Origin: Arachis hypogaea
Lineage: Eukaryota; Streptophyta; Magnoliopsida; Fabales; Fabaceae
DNA: 64,000 nucleotides
NCBI RefSeq assembly: GCF_003086295.3
Contig: NC_092048.1
Span: 109,136,276 to 109,200,275 of the forward strand
Direction of reading: 5' to 3'
This document shows, piece after piece, positions 10,485 to 22,491 of the stretch (within the stretch, counting starts at the first letter, position 1; every line of letters begins with the position of its first letter). The notes beneath the pieces are model-generated. The model ran no database searches. It was not told where the DNA came from and worked only from the letters and a program-made list of their open reading frames with translations. The position numbers and the translations under genes are program-made.

Positions 10485-13145
10485 TTGAGTAAATGATCTT
10501 TTTAATTTAAAAATAGAGTTTAGTTAATAATATTATTATCAAGCTCAATATCCGCCGATATAAATAAATATCGGTATTCTTTGATGAACTTAGTTTTATT
10601 AATATTTCATCGTATATCTTTCATCGTTATGTTATTAATGTTATTTATATTAGTAACTCATATATATTATTACTTGTGTTTTAATATATCCAGTTTTTAT
10701 AATTATCTGTTTAAAATATTTATAACTTAAATCACTAACTCAACAACTTATAATCGTGACACATGCCCCTTTTTATTATTGTAACACCTCATGTTTTACT
10801 TCATTTACTTCATTGAAAACCAAAGAAACCAAAGAAATTGGCCGAAGCCTTTAAGGAACAAAGAAAGGAATGAAAGAAATGAAACGTGGCTAAATTATAT
10901 ATGTATACATGTATACTCATGACACATAAGAACGCTTTAACCACCACAAAATTTTCATTCATTAACATGATCCTTAATCATCTTCCTTTTCTTTTCATTT
11001 CACCACCGAATTGAGTTTGAAAGAAAACAGAGACAGAGAGTGCTCTTATAAGAACCGTGACCGTGAAGCTTTCGGTTTCGATTTCTTGTGATCTATAATT
11101 TCAATAAAAAATTTAATCTGATAAAAATATTTATATTTTTTTTTTTTACACGTTGGCGTTACTTTCATCTGGTAGAAATTTACAGTGACGTAATTTTTCT
11201 TTTTTTTGAGTTTGGCCAATTAGAATTTTAGGAGGCACAGACGATTTTTGACGTTTTCTTCTTTAACCGCTCGATTAGAAAGCTTCTACGAAATTTTTGT
11301 TGTGATTTTATACGGAGGTAGGGTTTGGTAACTTTATAATAATTAAATATGAATTTGATAAGTGAATCTTGGTTTGATTGATTGTTGTTGAGTTTAACTG
11401 AACTTTATGTTGAATTTGGTTGAGTTATTGTTATTTTTGAGATTATGGTTTGGCCTCAGTGGATTCAGTCTAGAACCGAACTGTTTTGAGTGATTTTAGG
11501 GCTGTTTTATGTGAAAATACTGAAAAATATTAATGAGATTTGATGGCCGAAAGATTAAATAAAAAGCAGTGAAAAATCGGTAATAGTAAAGCTTAAAAAC
11601 GAACTTAAACTTAAGCTGAAAACTTGAAGAACTTTGAAAATGGGGTTCAATCTTTTGGTAAAGTTTTAATCAAGGAAATAAAATTTATATTTGAAATTTA
11701 AATAGTAATTTAATAAAATCTTGAAGTTAGTTTTGTAATTATAGACGTTTTGGGATATTCTGGATAATAAATAAAGTACGAGAATAAAAATGGGCATTTT
11801 ATAAACGTTCGGGATTACTTTTATAAATATTGAGATAAGTGAGGTTTTAAGTATAATTTTATGAAATTTTGGGTTAAAAATAAAGTATTTAAAAGTTTGA
11901 AGTTTAAAACATAGATAATAAGAGTTTAAAAATAAAAGCTTTACGAAACTAAGTTTTTAAGAAAAGATATAAATATTATTTATTTACAATTTAAATTATT
12001 CTATTTATATTATTGTTAATATTTTATTATGAATATTAATTAGTAGAGATATTATTAATAATATTATAAGTCAAAGAAGAGCAAAAAGAGTGATCTTAAA
12101 AGTTTTAGAGGACGCAAACTTAATTAAAGTACTTTATAATTCTTTTCCATAAGAGATTTAGGCAAAGGTAAGGGATGAATGTGAAGTTTAGTTATCATAA
12201 AGATTTAAAAGATTAAAGAAAAGAAGAATAAAGAAAAGAAGAGGAAAGAAGAATATTAAAGAAACCTCTGCCACAGGAGAGCAGAGAGTAAAGATTAAAA
12301 GAATCTAAAGAAATTCCTGCCACAGGAGGGCAGAGCATAGAAAAGAAAAGAAAGAAAGAACGAAAAGAAAAGGAGATAAGTAGAGATATTGTTTGGCACT
12401 GAGAACGAGTTGAGATGATTATGTACCTGCTGAAGATGAGCAGAGATATGGTGGTGAGTCCACTGAGATTTACTTTCCAGAGATACATCGGCCAATCCAG
12501 GGGATGGTCGCACCTGTAAGACAGAGGTTGTTTACAGAGGTTATCGATACATACATTGGCTAGAAAGCCTCACCTGTAAGACCGAGGTTGCTTATCGAGG
12601 TTATGTTTGCATACATCGGCTCAAGAGAGTCGCACCTGTAAGATAGAGGTTGCTTACAGAGGTTATGACACTAGAAGCTAAACTCAGACAAAGGTTGCTG
12701 AGTTACGTTAGGAGCGGGTCGAAACCGATAGATGAGCTCATTACCTGCACTAGGGATAGACATGCATCATATTTGTTTACGCATATTTGTTTGTGAGTGT
12801 ATTTTCTATGATTGTGGGTGTCCTAAATGACTGTTTAAATTCCGTGTTCTTTAATTGTTGAATCAGATGGTACCTTGTTGATTGTTATTGCTGACCAAGT
12901 ATATATAAAATGAACTTAACTTCTAACCCGATCCTACTAAGAACTCCCCGGTTCTTACCCCCTATTTCCACCCCCTTTCAGCTACAGGTGCGAAGGTTTA
13001 AATGCGGAGCTACAGGAGCATAGAAGATTATGTTCACGAGTTGAATCGTTAGAAATTATTTTTTCCTCGTTGTTTATTCTTTTGGTTTTTAAAGGGGTAG
13101 GCTTTGTTTTTGAGAATCTTGAAATAAGTCTATGTATATAATATA

Positions 13146-13182
<37 letters not shown>

Positions 13183-13354
13183 TTGTGATTAAGTGATTAA
13201 AAGTAAAAACTTTTCGTTTTCTTAATTAAAGTTTCAGTTCATATTCGCGAAGACTCGATATTAAATAAAGATAGTATAAAATTACACGGTTTAGAGGTAA
13301 GTAGCACTCAGACTTTTAGTATGATCATGGTGTGTTAAAAGTTAGGGTGTTACA
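10221..13354 (+). mobile_element. Full-length 3' LTR, 3.1 kb
   Basis: Starts TGTAATGACCCACATTTT and ends AGGGTGTTACA. It contains (TA)n at 10450-10480 and 13141-13180, a gene-like leader with a TATAAG box near 11045, two GCCACAGGAG(A/G)GCAG units near 12270 and 12320, the three 60-bp units, and a hairpin at 12938-12957 followed by a pyrimidine-rich CAG site at 12981. The next bases (13355) are the middle of another LTR of the same superfamily. Confidence 0.85.
13141..13180. repeat. (TA)n microsatellite in LTR
   Basis: TA-rich run about 175 bp before the LTR end. Confidence 0.9.
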
Positions 13355-14002
13355 CAGGGTTGTGGCTTAGTCCCACTTGCTCCGGGTATGAGATAGGGAA
13401 TAAGAATTATGAAAAATGAATTTAATTATGAAATTTTGAATGAATGTATGTTTGAGATCCTGGGCAGTAGCAAGGATTGTGGTTCGTCCCGCTTTCTCCA
13501 GGTCAGTAATTGTGACGCCTTGGTAGTAACAGCAGTAGTGGTTATTCCACTTGCTCCAAGTTGAGCTTTTAAACATCCGCCTGGGTAGTAGCTGCAGTAG
13601 TGGGTATTCCATAGGACATACTTGCATCATACTTGTTTGCGCATATTTGTTTGTGATTATGTTCTCTATGATTGTGTGTGTTTGTGATTGGATTTCTATG
13701 TTCTGTAATTACAGATGGATTATACTTTGTTGACTGTTGTTATTAACTGAGAACATTATGGAACGAACTTAACTAACTACCCCGCCCCTACTAAGAACTC
13801 CCCAATTCTTACTTCCTATTTCCACCTCTTTCAGCTACAGGTGCGAAGGTTTAGTGCGGAGCTACAGGAGCATAGAAGATTGAGTTTACGAGTTAAGTTC
13901 TTAGATTTTATTTTGCCCTCGTCGTTTATTGTTTTGGTTTTTAGACGAGTAGGATTTGCTTTTGAGAATATTGGAATAAGTCTATGTATATATATTGCTA
14001 TG

Positions 14003-14062
<60 letters not shown>

Positions 14063-14224
14063 GTGGTTTAAAATAAAGAATATTCATTTTCTTAATTAAA
14101 GTTTCGTTTCATGTTCGCAAGGGCTCGATATTAAATAAAGATAGTATAAAATAACAAGGTTTAGAGGTAAGTAATGCCTGAACTTTTGGTACAATCATGA
14201 GGTGCTAAAAGTTAGGGTGTTACA
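13355..14224 (+). mobile_element. 3' fragment of another Tekay-like LTR
   Basis: Carries the (C)CTGGGTAGTAGCAGTAGTGG-type repeats also seen at 55040-55270, the GGACATACTTGCATCATACT block, the TAAGAA/TTCTTA hairpin (13792-13811), a TTTCAG site (13834) and the terminal GTTAGGGTGTTACA (14224). A long (TA)n run covers about 14009-14060. It joins the 3' LTR of the preceding element without visible duplication. The next sequence is the inside of an Athila-like element, which this LTR invaded. Confidence 0.75.
14009..14060. repeat. (TA)n microsatellite in LTR
   Basis: About 50 bp of TA, at the position equivalent to the run at 13141-13180. Confidence 0.9.
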
Positions 14225-14650
14225 AGGTTGACCCGCACTTCTGGCGTTCAGCGCCAGGTGAGGTAGTGAATTCCCATTCGGTTCTGTCTTTATTGGTGCT
14301 AAACGCCAGGCTTGGCGTTTAGCGCCCTTCAAGGAAGTGATTCCAAATAAAAAGTATAAACTGTTATATATCGTTGAAAAGCTATGCAAGTTTTCTTTCC
14401 AACGCTTCTAGAAATGCATCAATTAGACCTCTATAGCTCAAGTTATGCTCGTTGGAGTGCAAGGAGGTTAGGGTTGATAGCATCTACTTTCTTCCTTTTT
14501 TTGCACAAAACTCTGCCAAATTGATCCGAATTTCACTTGAAATAATTAAAACACAAAAACCACTTAAAGTAGCATCCAAGGAGGATTTTAACACTAAAAT
14601 ATACTTAAACCCATTAAATTCTAACTTAAAATAAGCAGAAAATGGGTATA
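14225..14650 (-). repeat. GGCGTTTAGCGCC-type dyads in an Athila-like fragment
   Basis: Holds CTGGCG/CGCCAG arms at 14241-14257 and a larger inverted pair: 14295-14307 and 14314-14326 are 13-bp arms with one mismatch and a 6-bp loop. The following text (TATATATCGTTG near 14374, TAGCTCAAGTTATG near 14432) matches the LTR segment after the CG-rich dyads at 22075-22160. So this is the homologous slot with a different dyad motif. Confidence 0.7.
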
Positions 14651-14654
14651 AGAT

Positions 14655-15868
14655 ACTCACGCATCATTCGTTATTGAAATGTACTACGGGGTCCCAAACT
14701 TTGTAAGGCAATCTGCCTTCTTGTTGCTCATTATGCTTCTCTTGGAGTGGACAAGACCCTAAATTCTTTCTTAAACTCTATGTCTTAGCCTTGATTCCTT
14801 TGTATGAGACTTTACACCATCTTTGAACTCCCAAGTTTGAGTTGCCACCTTTTTTGAACCATGGCCCTTTTTGCAAACCAACATCTAATGCTCCACTATT
14901 TAATATTCAAAGAAGAATCATAGATTGGTCATTCGTCTCTAAGAGAGCATATTAATGTGGGCCGATGAAGTTTACGGAAGAAAGTTTACCTACTCAATTT
15001 GTACTCGGAATGGTGTCATTCTCTTGTATTCTTGCATGACGACTTTCATTAGCTTTTGGTTGTCGACTTCTTCCACATATTCTTCATTGCTCAAAGTTTG
15101 TTTGGAGATTGTGCACATTCTTCCTCAACACTGCTTTCACGCCCAACGGAAGAAGGTTCAACAAACTCATCAACGTCACTAGTTGGTGCGAAATCATCCT
15201 CAATGGTAAAGTTCATTCCTTGCTTGACTCCTAAAATTCCAACCACTCTATCTAATTCATTGCACGCATCCTCCTCTTGTTGCAATTCACTCATAAACTC
15301 CTCTTCTTTCAATTGAGGTTCCAAGTTTTCTTCCACACTACTTTCTTCAGCTGCGTCTATTTTCAAACATTTGTCCATTGGTAGTACAAGAGAAAAGAGG
15401 GTAGGTATGCTTGCGGTAATCCGGTCCATTAATTCCTTGAGCTGATTTAGTTATTCATCTCGCCCTTGGAAGATAGATTGAAGCTCCTTTTGTTCTTGGA
15501 TCAATAGTTGAAAAGCTTCTTTTATCGTGGATTGTGGTGGGTTGGTTGTGTTGAAGGAAGTCATGGTGCATGAGAGGTGGTGTTTCAAGAGGGCTATAGG
15601 GATAAGGATGCTGGAATGGTTGTGGTTCAAATGGTGGTTGTTCATAAGGCTCATAAAGGCGGTGATAAGGTGGATATAGATTTAGATCCCATGAAGGTAA
15701 CTGGTGATGGTGGGGTGTGGTTTGAGGATATTGTGGTTGAGGACAATGTTGAGGGCGAAAGTCATATGAGTATAGTGGTTGAAGTTCAAAATCATAGCAA
15801 GGACCACCATAGTCATTAGGTTGGTATGCACCATAAGGAGGATTGTGATCATAGTGATCATAGTGTTA
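14655..15868 (-). pseudogene. Acidic gag-like ORF of a second Athila-like non-autonomous element
   Basis: Minus-strand pieces 15654-15451 and 15429-15091 form one broken frame: a glutamine-rich KEAFQLLIQEQKELQSIF helix, then a Glu/Asp-rich part (EESSVEENLEPQLKEEEFM). Decayed coding text continues to about 14655 with GPWFKKGG and RLPYKVWDP segments resembling the tail of the ORF at 1811-2860. Upstream (15868-15660) the frame is Tyr, His and Pro rich. Several stops and frameshifts. At 15868 the sequence changes abruptly to the RT start of a Tat element, with no LTR between, so the join is a deletion or illegitimate recombination. Confidence 0.6.
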
Positions 15869-16921
15869 AGTTGATAAAGTCGACAGACATTTGCCATTTT
15901 CCATAGTTCTTCTTTACCAAGACTATGTTTGCCAACCATGTAGTAAATCGGATTTCCTTTATAAATCCTGTGTTCATAAGTTTTTTTTGTCTCTTGTAGC
16001 GCTGCCATTTTCTTCTCTATTCCTAGGTTTCTCTTTTTTGTCCTATTAGTCAGATTGAGGGATTTATGGCCAGCTTATGGCAGATAATGTTTGGATCAAT
16101 TCCTGGCATCTCCTCGGGTGGCCATGCAAATAAGTCAACATTCTCACAGAGTAAAGCAATTAACTATTTTTTCTTATTATGTAGGGTTATCTTTTCTAAG
16201 TTTTCTGTGGGCGTTGGCCGATCTTGACTATCTATTCAGGGATCCAATTCAAACAACAAAGGGATGGTTTTCAAGTTATACACGACATGGACTTCCTGAG
16301 TCAGTGAAGGTGGTGTTTGAAGTGAAGTTGACTTTCGGCTAGCATTATAGCATTGTCTTGCTTTCCTTTGGTCAACGTGGACGTCTACTATATCATCATC
16401 CTGCACACGAAACTTAACACAAAGATGAAAATTGGAAACTATAGCACGAAAAGAATTTAAAGAAGGTCTACTGAGAATGATGTTATAGGGATTACAATAG
16501 TCCACAATAATGTACTGAATATGTATGGTTCTTAATTGGGGGTGATTTCCCAAGGTAGTTGTTAACCATACGTAGCCTAGAACTAGGATTTGCTCTCTTG
16601 AGAAACCGACTAGTTCTCCTGTTGTTGGTTGCAGGGCTTTGTCACTCAGCTTCATCATTTGGAAAGTTGAGTAAAAGAGAACATCAGCACTATCCCAGGG
16701 TCAAGGCGGACCTTTTTTTACCAAAAGTTCTCCTCCCAAGATAGATATGACCATTGGATCATCCAGGTTTTTTTCCGAAGATTGGAAATCTGTAGCTTCA
16801 AAAGTGATCGCTGGCATGGTTTGTTTAGTTGGCCATGGAATGGATGAGCCTTCGACTGCAAGCATTGCCCTATAAGAGCGTTTTCTCGCCGAATTCGTGT
16901 TTCCACCTCAGGCAAAGCCAC
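15869..16921 (-). pseudogene. Tat protease and RT N-terminus
   Basis: The 16658-16236 frame reads GNHPQLRTIHIQYIIVDYCN then YNIILSRPSLNSFRAIVSNF, matching the protease C-terminal segment at 39860-40010. Further down, EEMPGIDPNIICHKLAI and a decayed WLANIVLVKK-like segment match the start of RT at 40300-40505. The catalytic Asp motif of the protease is not clear in this copy. The frame ends at 15868 in unrelated sequence. Confidence 0.75.
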
Positions 16922-17209
16922 TTGAAATACAATTTATGATACCACTTGAGTTCGTTATTATATTGGTATCTTTGTCTCTATCTTCATTATCAGTAGTTGC
17001 AGGCATGCCCCAAGTTATTGGTGGATTAGTATTTGGTGCTCGATGCGTTTAGTCAACAATGTACTTATCCAGTAAACCTTGCCGAGCTAACTTCTCTAAG
17101 AGGTCTTTGGCTACCACACAGTCATCCACCATATAATCATATTTCTGATGGAAAGAGAAGTTCTTTGACTTGTCCAAGTGCTTTTGATCTTAATATTTTC
17201 TGACCTTTC

Positions 17210-18038
17210 ATGGAGGCTTGATTATCTTGGTATTTAGTATTTCGTTAATGATGTCCTCCTTCTTAGTGTTGAATCGGGTATAGTAGTCAAACCGAGGTGT
17301 GAGCTTGAAAGGTTTCCTACTATCTCTAGCTTGTGATTGTTTATCGTGCTTCCCTTCATCGCAGTCTGAGGTTGGCCTTTCTAGCTTGTGGGATTGGTGT
17401 AGTTCTTCTTTTCTATCTGTCATGTCACCTTTTCCCTGAACTCTTTAGTACATGTAAGTGTACATCTGGATTGACCTTTGGGATTTCCATGGCCACCTTG
17501 TTGAATATGGTTATGTAGTCTTTAAGACTCTCGTGTTGACCTTGTTTGATAGTACTGAGATAGTCCGAGTCATGCACGTAGATTTTGGAAGCTGAAAAAT
17601 TGTTAATAAATAGGTCGGCGAGCTCGTCAAAACTCGATATGGAAGTTGCAGGCAAATCAGAAAACCAAATCAATGATGCACCATTTAAGAACATCATTAT
17701 ATGAAATTTGGTGATGTGAACGTTGGGGTCACCAAACCCCATGTAAAGTTTTAACGTCATTAGTAAGCTAAAATTTTTAGACTCTAGAACTGCATGATCT
17801 CTTTCGAGAAGGGACTCATTCTCTTTGTCACCTTTGATGCTACTACAGAAATCTTAAGTTATGGATTTCGATCGTCCTCACTGTCCTTGTTTTCCACATT
17901 CTTGTGACTTTCCTTCATGTTTCGGCTGTTCTGTTTTTGGTTCAAGAATTTCATCACTCTATATACTTTAGCTCAGAGGGACTCATTGATGGCCAACAAC
18001 TCGGCCTGTGTTGAAAGAGAATATTTTTCTTTCGCCAT
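17210..18038 (-). pseudogene. Tat gag
   Basis: Starts at an ATG at 18038 (MAKEKYSLSTQAELLAINES), passes two or more stops, then enters the retrotransposon gag core in 17760-17425: LYMGFGDPNVHITKFH, GASLIWFSDLPATSISSFDEL and QGQHESLKDYITIFNK. The frame changes near 17424 and continues to 17208 with FDYYTRFNTKKEDIINEILN. The core matches the gag at 38246-39174 in order. Not functional. Confidence 0.8.
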
Positions 18039-18128
18039 CAAGTAAAATCCTGCAAGAAAGGATGAAAAAATGGGCAAAGAAAGTTCTTAGGGGGTTAGAT
18101 TAAAGTCGGCCACACAGTAGACGCCAAA

Positions 18129-18571
18129 TGTTATTGTATAGTAATAAGTCCAAGGTATAGCTCCAATCGCCAACGAGGTCGAGTATACTTGGACGTGCGC
18201 TAGAAATGAGATATATGTCAGTCGCTCAGGAACACCGGAGGGGTAGGTACCTGCAAAGGCACTCCGAAACTTAAGTAAGAAGATATCTAAACAAGTGTTT
18301 TAACTAAATGAAAGAATATTCAAAAGGTGTAGGGCCTTCTTAGTATGTGTTTCCTCCTTGCTTAGTTGCCTATAAATATAGTCATTCCTTACCTGATGGG
18401 GTTTGTTTCTTCTCTGTCTAGGATCCGCGACACAGAGTGGTTATGTGAATCTCGTGTGTAATGGATAGAACTTCTTTTTGTTGTATGTAACAAATTTCTT
18501 CTGTTACCGAGTTATAAGCAATAGCCGAATTATAGTAACTGTATTGACTTATAGGTATGGATTATAGTTCA
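18129..18571 (-). mobile_element. 5' LTR of the truncated Tat element
   Basis: The inner end reads CAATAACA on the minus strand next to the primer site. The outer end is put at TGAACTATAATCC (18571), which is uncertain by some bases. It shares TTATAACTCGG with the LTR at 7320-7809. Confidence 0.6.
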
Positions 18572-21014
18572 AGATATATGTAAGACTCAAAACTTTTGAA
18601 AACCCTTATTATGAACTAATTTCAAATCATATATTTATTTACAGTTTTAATTTCATAAATTATTTTATTAAAGATAATTAGAGGCAGTTTTGATTAGTTG
18701 AATTTGAAATAAATTAAGGTTTTTACCCAAACTCTATAATTATTAAGTATTTTCCTATTTACAACTTATAGTTTTAGAAATTCGAAAATAATGAGGTTTG
18801 GCTATTTAAATTAGAATTTTATCTAATTTTATAATTATTAAATTATTTTCCATATTTAAATTATAAAGTTAGTAGTTATGAAATAATAAGAATTTTTATA
18901 TAATTTAATTCAAATAATTGATATTTTTATGATTTAATACTTTAAATTTTAAGAATAAAGAAAATTAATCTTATTATCTTATAATTTCAAATAGAGTATT
19001 TAATTGAGAATCAATTAGTATTTGGATACAATAAATAATATTTTTTAAAGTAATTTTAAGGATTAAATTAGATTTCAAATTAATACTCTCTATACCCTAA
19101 TTTTATTAAAATTACCCTACTTTAATTAAACCCAAAATTTTCAAATTGAAACCCTAATTCTAACACAACACAACACTTTCTCACACACACTCCCCAACTC
19201 AAACTCTATCCCCACACCCATGGTCAGCAGAAAGAGAGAAAGAAAGAAAAAGAAAGAAGGAAAGACAGAAGAAAGGGAAAGGGGAAGGAGGCTGCAGAGA
19301 AGGAGAAGAAAAGAAGGGGAGCTATCCACGCCACCACCCAGCTCGCCGTCACCACTGGTCCACCTTGGAGCCGCCGTCAAAGCAGAACTGCGAAGAGTGA
19401 GGAAGACCGCGTCAATTCACCACGAAGCCAGCGCCGCCGTCGTCCTCATCACGGACCTCTATTGTCGCTTGCTGCCGCCATCATCACCAAGCTCGCCTTC
19501 ATCGCCATTGTCGCCAGGAAAGAGAAGGATGCACAGGGTTCAAGAGGAGAGAGCCAGGGGAGGGGAAGAACAGCGCTGTTTCACCGTTTTTCGTCGCGGC
19601 TGAAGCTCGCCACCGCTGCGGCTGCCTGTGTTGCCATCTGGGTTGAGTGGAGGAAGGAGGACTTGCTGGGTGTCACCGCGTCTTGCCTCTGCCGCCTTTG
19701 CTGCTGGGAACTGCCGCTGAATCCTCTGTCTTGGTAAACGTTTTCATTCCAAAAAGCCCTTTTAGTTGCTGTTCTGTTATCTTATGTTGAGGTGTTGTGG
19801 CATTGTCTATCATAGGGTTGAGTATCGGTGCTTCCAGCTACTTCGTTTTGTTATTTAAATAAGTAATTATGTTTTGAAAACCCTCGCATTAGTATTATGT
19901 TGTGTTTGGTTAAAGAATATGATGTTTGGTAACGTAGGGTCGAGCTCTAGTGGTTACATGTTGCTTTTACGTTACTGTGGTTGCTGCAAAAGTGGTTAGG
20001 GGGATGAAGTTGCGGCTACCGCTGTTGCAGGCCGAGAGAAAATGGAGTTTTGTCGTGTAGTTGAATCACAAACGAGGTAGGGTGTTTTTCTAGGAACTTA
20101 TATTTATATTTTGTAATTGTTATAAATGGATATTGATGTGAGAACTATACTTTTTAGTGATTATATAAGTCTTATGTATTGTCTGGCTATTTTAGATGAA
20201 TATGATTGCTTGTTTGATGGGATCATTGCTTGGTTTTGTTAAACAGACAGTTGCTGAATTGTTTCTTTAAAGTTTTAGAAATTGGTTTGATTCGTTGAGA
20301 TTGATTTGATTTTGAATCGGCTTCCTTGGGATATGAAAATGATATAAATTTTTGAAATCAACTTGATTTTAAAATGATTTGGTCTTGAACTCGTTGGAAA
20401 GGGTTGCAGAATGGTTTGATTGGGACCCAAAAAGGGTGAAAAAGTCCAAGTTTTAGGGGATATGCTAGTAAAATTTCTATAAAATCTGAGACTTTATTTG
20501 AAATGTTATTTAGAACATTATAAATTTAAGAATTATATTATTTTACTTGAATTATTTAAGAAAATAATGAATTATACTTTGAATAGAATTAATGAAAAAG
20601 AGAATTATGATTGAGCTTTATTTATTAAGAAAAGTATTATATTTTGAGTGCAAGTTATTTAGAAAAGATTTGTGTTTTGAGATTGATTTAAATGTGAAAA
20701 GGGTTTATATTTTGAATTTGATTAAAGAATCACATTCGGTGGAGTTTTAGTGAATTTAAAGAAAACCAAACTTTGATTGAATAATTCCGTTTGTGAGGTT
20801 TTGGAAGTCGGAGAATTGGTTTTAAGGGTAAACCTGAAAGTGTTTTTGATTTAAACGGATTGGTTTTGTTTTAAGTGATTTGGTTTTGGAATTGAATTTG
20901 GGACTTTTGATTTATATGATTCGGTTTTTAATTAAATTCTATGTTTATTTACTCAAACCAAGAAGCTATGATTTTAAGGATTTTCAATATATTTAAGGAA
21001 TTGAGATAGGTTGT

Positions 21015-22491
21015 TGACGAACGAAACTCTCGCGCGATCTGGAATTTTCACAAATAAATTTCCGTTGTAAGTATAGCTTCTAGACCGACAAGAATTCCTT
21101 TCGTACAAAAGTTTTGGTTGTCACTTAAGCAAACCCAATAAAATTTATAACCGAAGTATTTAAACCTCGGGTCGTATCTCAAGGAATTGCAGGGAAGTAC
21201 GATTTATTATTGGTTATGGAAAACAGTATTTTTGGGTTTTTGAAAAAGGTTTGAATAAGAAAAATAGATTGCAGGAATTAATAAATCAATAGCTAATAAA
21301 ACTCTTGGCACGGTATGAAAATTAGAAGTCCTATCCTAGTTATCCTTATCAATGGTGATGAGAATTATATTTTGCTCCCCACTAAGTCAACCACTAATTA
21401 TGAAGGTAAGTCAAGTGGATAAATCAATTTAACACCTAAAGTCCTAGTCAACTCCTAAGGAAAGACTAGAGTTATAGGAATTTAAATCAATCAGCAAAGA
21501 TAATAATTATTAATCACGATGAGTTTGACAACTCAAGAGTTACCAATTAATCAACCAAAGCCAAAACGGAAAAATCTAAATTATTTATATAATAATTCTG
21601 AAATACCTCAAATTATATTAATAGAAAATCAATCTAAACATAAAGAGTTCATAAACTAAATTGAGAAAATAAGTAAAAGGAACATTGAACCTGGAACTCA
21701 AAAGAAATTGTAAGTTGAAATAATAAAAAATCCTAAATCCTTTAAGAAGAATCCTAATCCTAAATCCTAAGAGAGAGGGGAGAGCCTCTCTCTCTCTAAA
21801 ACTACATCTAAATTATGAAAAGTGAATTATGGAAGACATCCTCATGAATGGATGCATTCTCCCCACTTTATAGCCTCTAATCTGAGTTTTCTGGGCCAAA
21901 AACTGGGTCAAAAACAGCCCAGAAATCGCCCCCAGTGATTTCTGTTATGTTCAGATCGCGGCAAGGTGACGCGGAAGCGTCGTCCACGCGTTTGCGTGGA
22001 TTGCATTTCTGCCAGGTCACGTGTCCGCGTGATCCATGCGTTCGCATCACCTGGCTTCAGGGCAGCTATGGCAAATTATATATCGTTGCGAAGCCCCGGA
22101 CGTTAGATTTTCGATGCAACTAGAACCGCGTCATTTGGACCTTTGTAGCTCAAGTTATGGTCAATTTAGTACCAGGAGGTCAGGCTGGACAGCTTTAGTA
22201 GTTCCTTCAGTTTCTTGTATTCCTTCTACTTTTGCATGCTTCCTTTCCATCCTCTAAGTCATTCCTGCCCTGTAATCTCTGAAATCACTTAACGCACACA
22301 TCAAGGTATCGAATGGTAATAAGAGAAGATTAAACATATCAAAATTAAGACCAAAGAAGCATGTTTTTAATCATAGCATAAAATCAGGAAGAAAAACGTA
22401 AACTCATGCAAATCATATGAATAAGTGTATGAAAGATTGATAAAATCCACTCAATTGAGTACAAGATAAACCATAAAATAGTGGTTTATCA
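21015..22491 (-). mobile_element. Nested solo LTR of the Athila-like family
   Basis: 1477 bp. Minus strand starts TGATAAACCACTATTTTATG at 22491; the left end on the plus strand is TGACGAACGAAACTC (21015). Flanks are GTTGT (21010-21014) and ATTGT (22492-22496), a 5-bp duplication with one mismatch. It contains two CG-rich dyad pairs (21969-21997 and 22019-22047). No primer site or internal sequence. Confidence 0.85.
21969..22047. repeat. Two CG-rich dyad pairs
   Basis: ACGCGGAAGCGT (21969) and ACGCGTTTGCGT (21986); ACGTGTCCGCGT (22019) and ATGCGTTCGCAT (22036). Both pairs have 5-bp spacers. Confidence 0.9.

Larger units (their letters stand above)
8511..13354 (+). mobile_element. Long-LTR element with a short non-coding interior (LARD-like)
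   Basis: Order on the plus strand: 5'-truncated LTR (8511-9598), tRNA-Met type primer site TGGTATTAGAGC (9602-9613), about 600 bp interior, polypurine tract AAGGTGGGTAGGA (10208-10220), full 3' LTR (10221-13354). The interior has no ORF resembling gag or pol; the one open frame at 9934-10155 is hydrophobic and unconvincing. The two LTRs align from 8511/12119 to the end. The primer site is that of chromoviruses. Either this is a non-autonomous family with long LTRs and an empty interior, or a large internal deletion removed the genes. Confidence 0.8.
15869..18571 (-). mobile_element. Truncated Tat-lineage retrotransposon
   Basis: Minus-strand order: LTR (18571-18129), a degraded primer site reading TTTGGCGTCTACTGTGTGG (18128-18110), gag (18038-17210), zinc knuckle and protease region (about 17200-16236), then the first part of RT (about 16130-15869). 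The rest of RT, RNase H and integrase are missing. Every coding part carries stops or shifts. Confidence 0.8.

Noticed and set aside
19220..19737. Overlapping GC-rich ORFs (Lys/Arg rich, then Ser/Pro rich)
   Set aside because: They lie in the leader part of a solo LTR, occur in several frames at once and have low-complexity composition; the equivalent region at 54256-54780 does the same with unrelated products.
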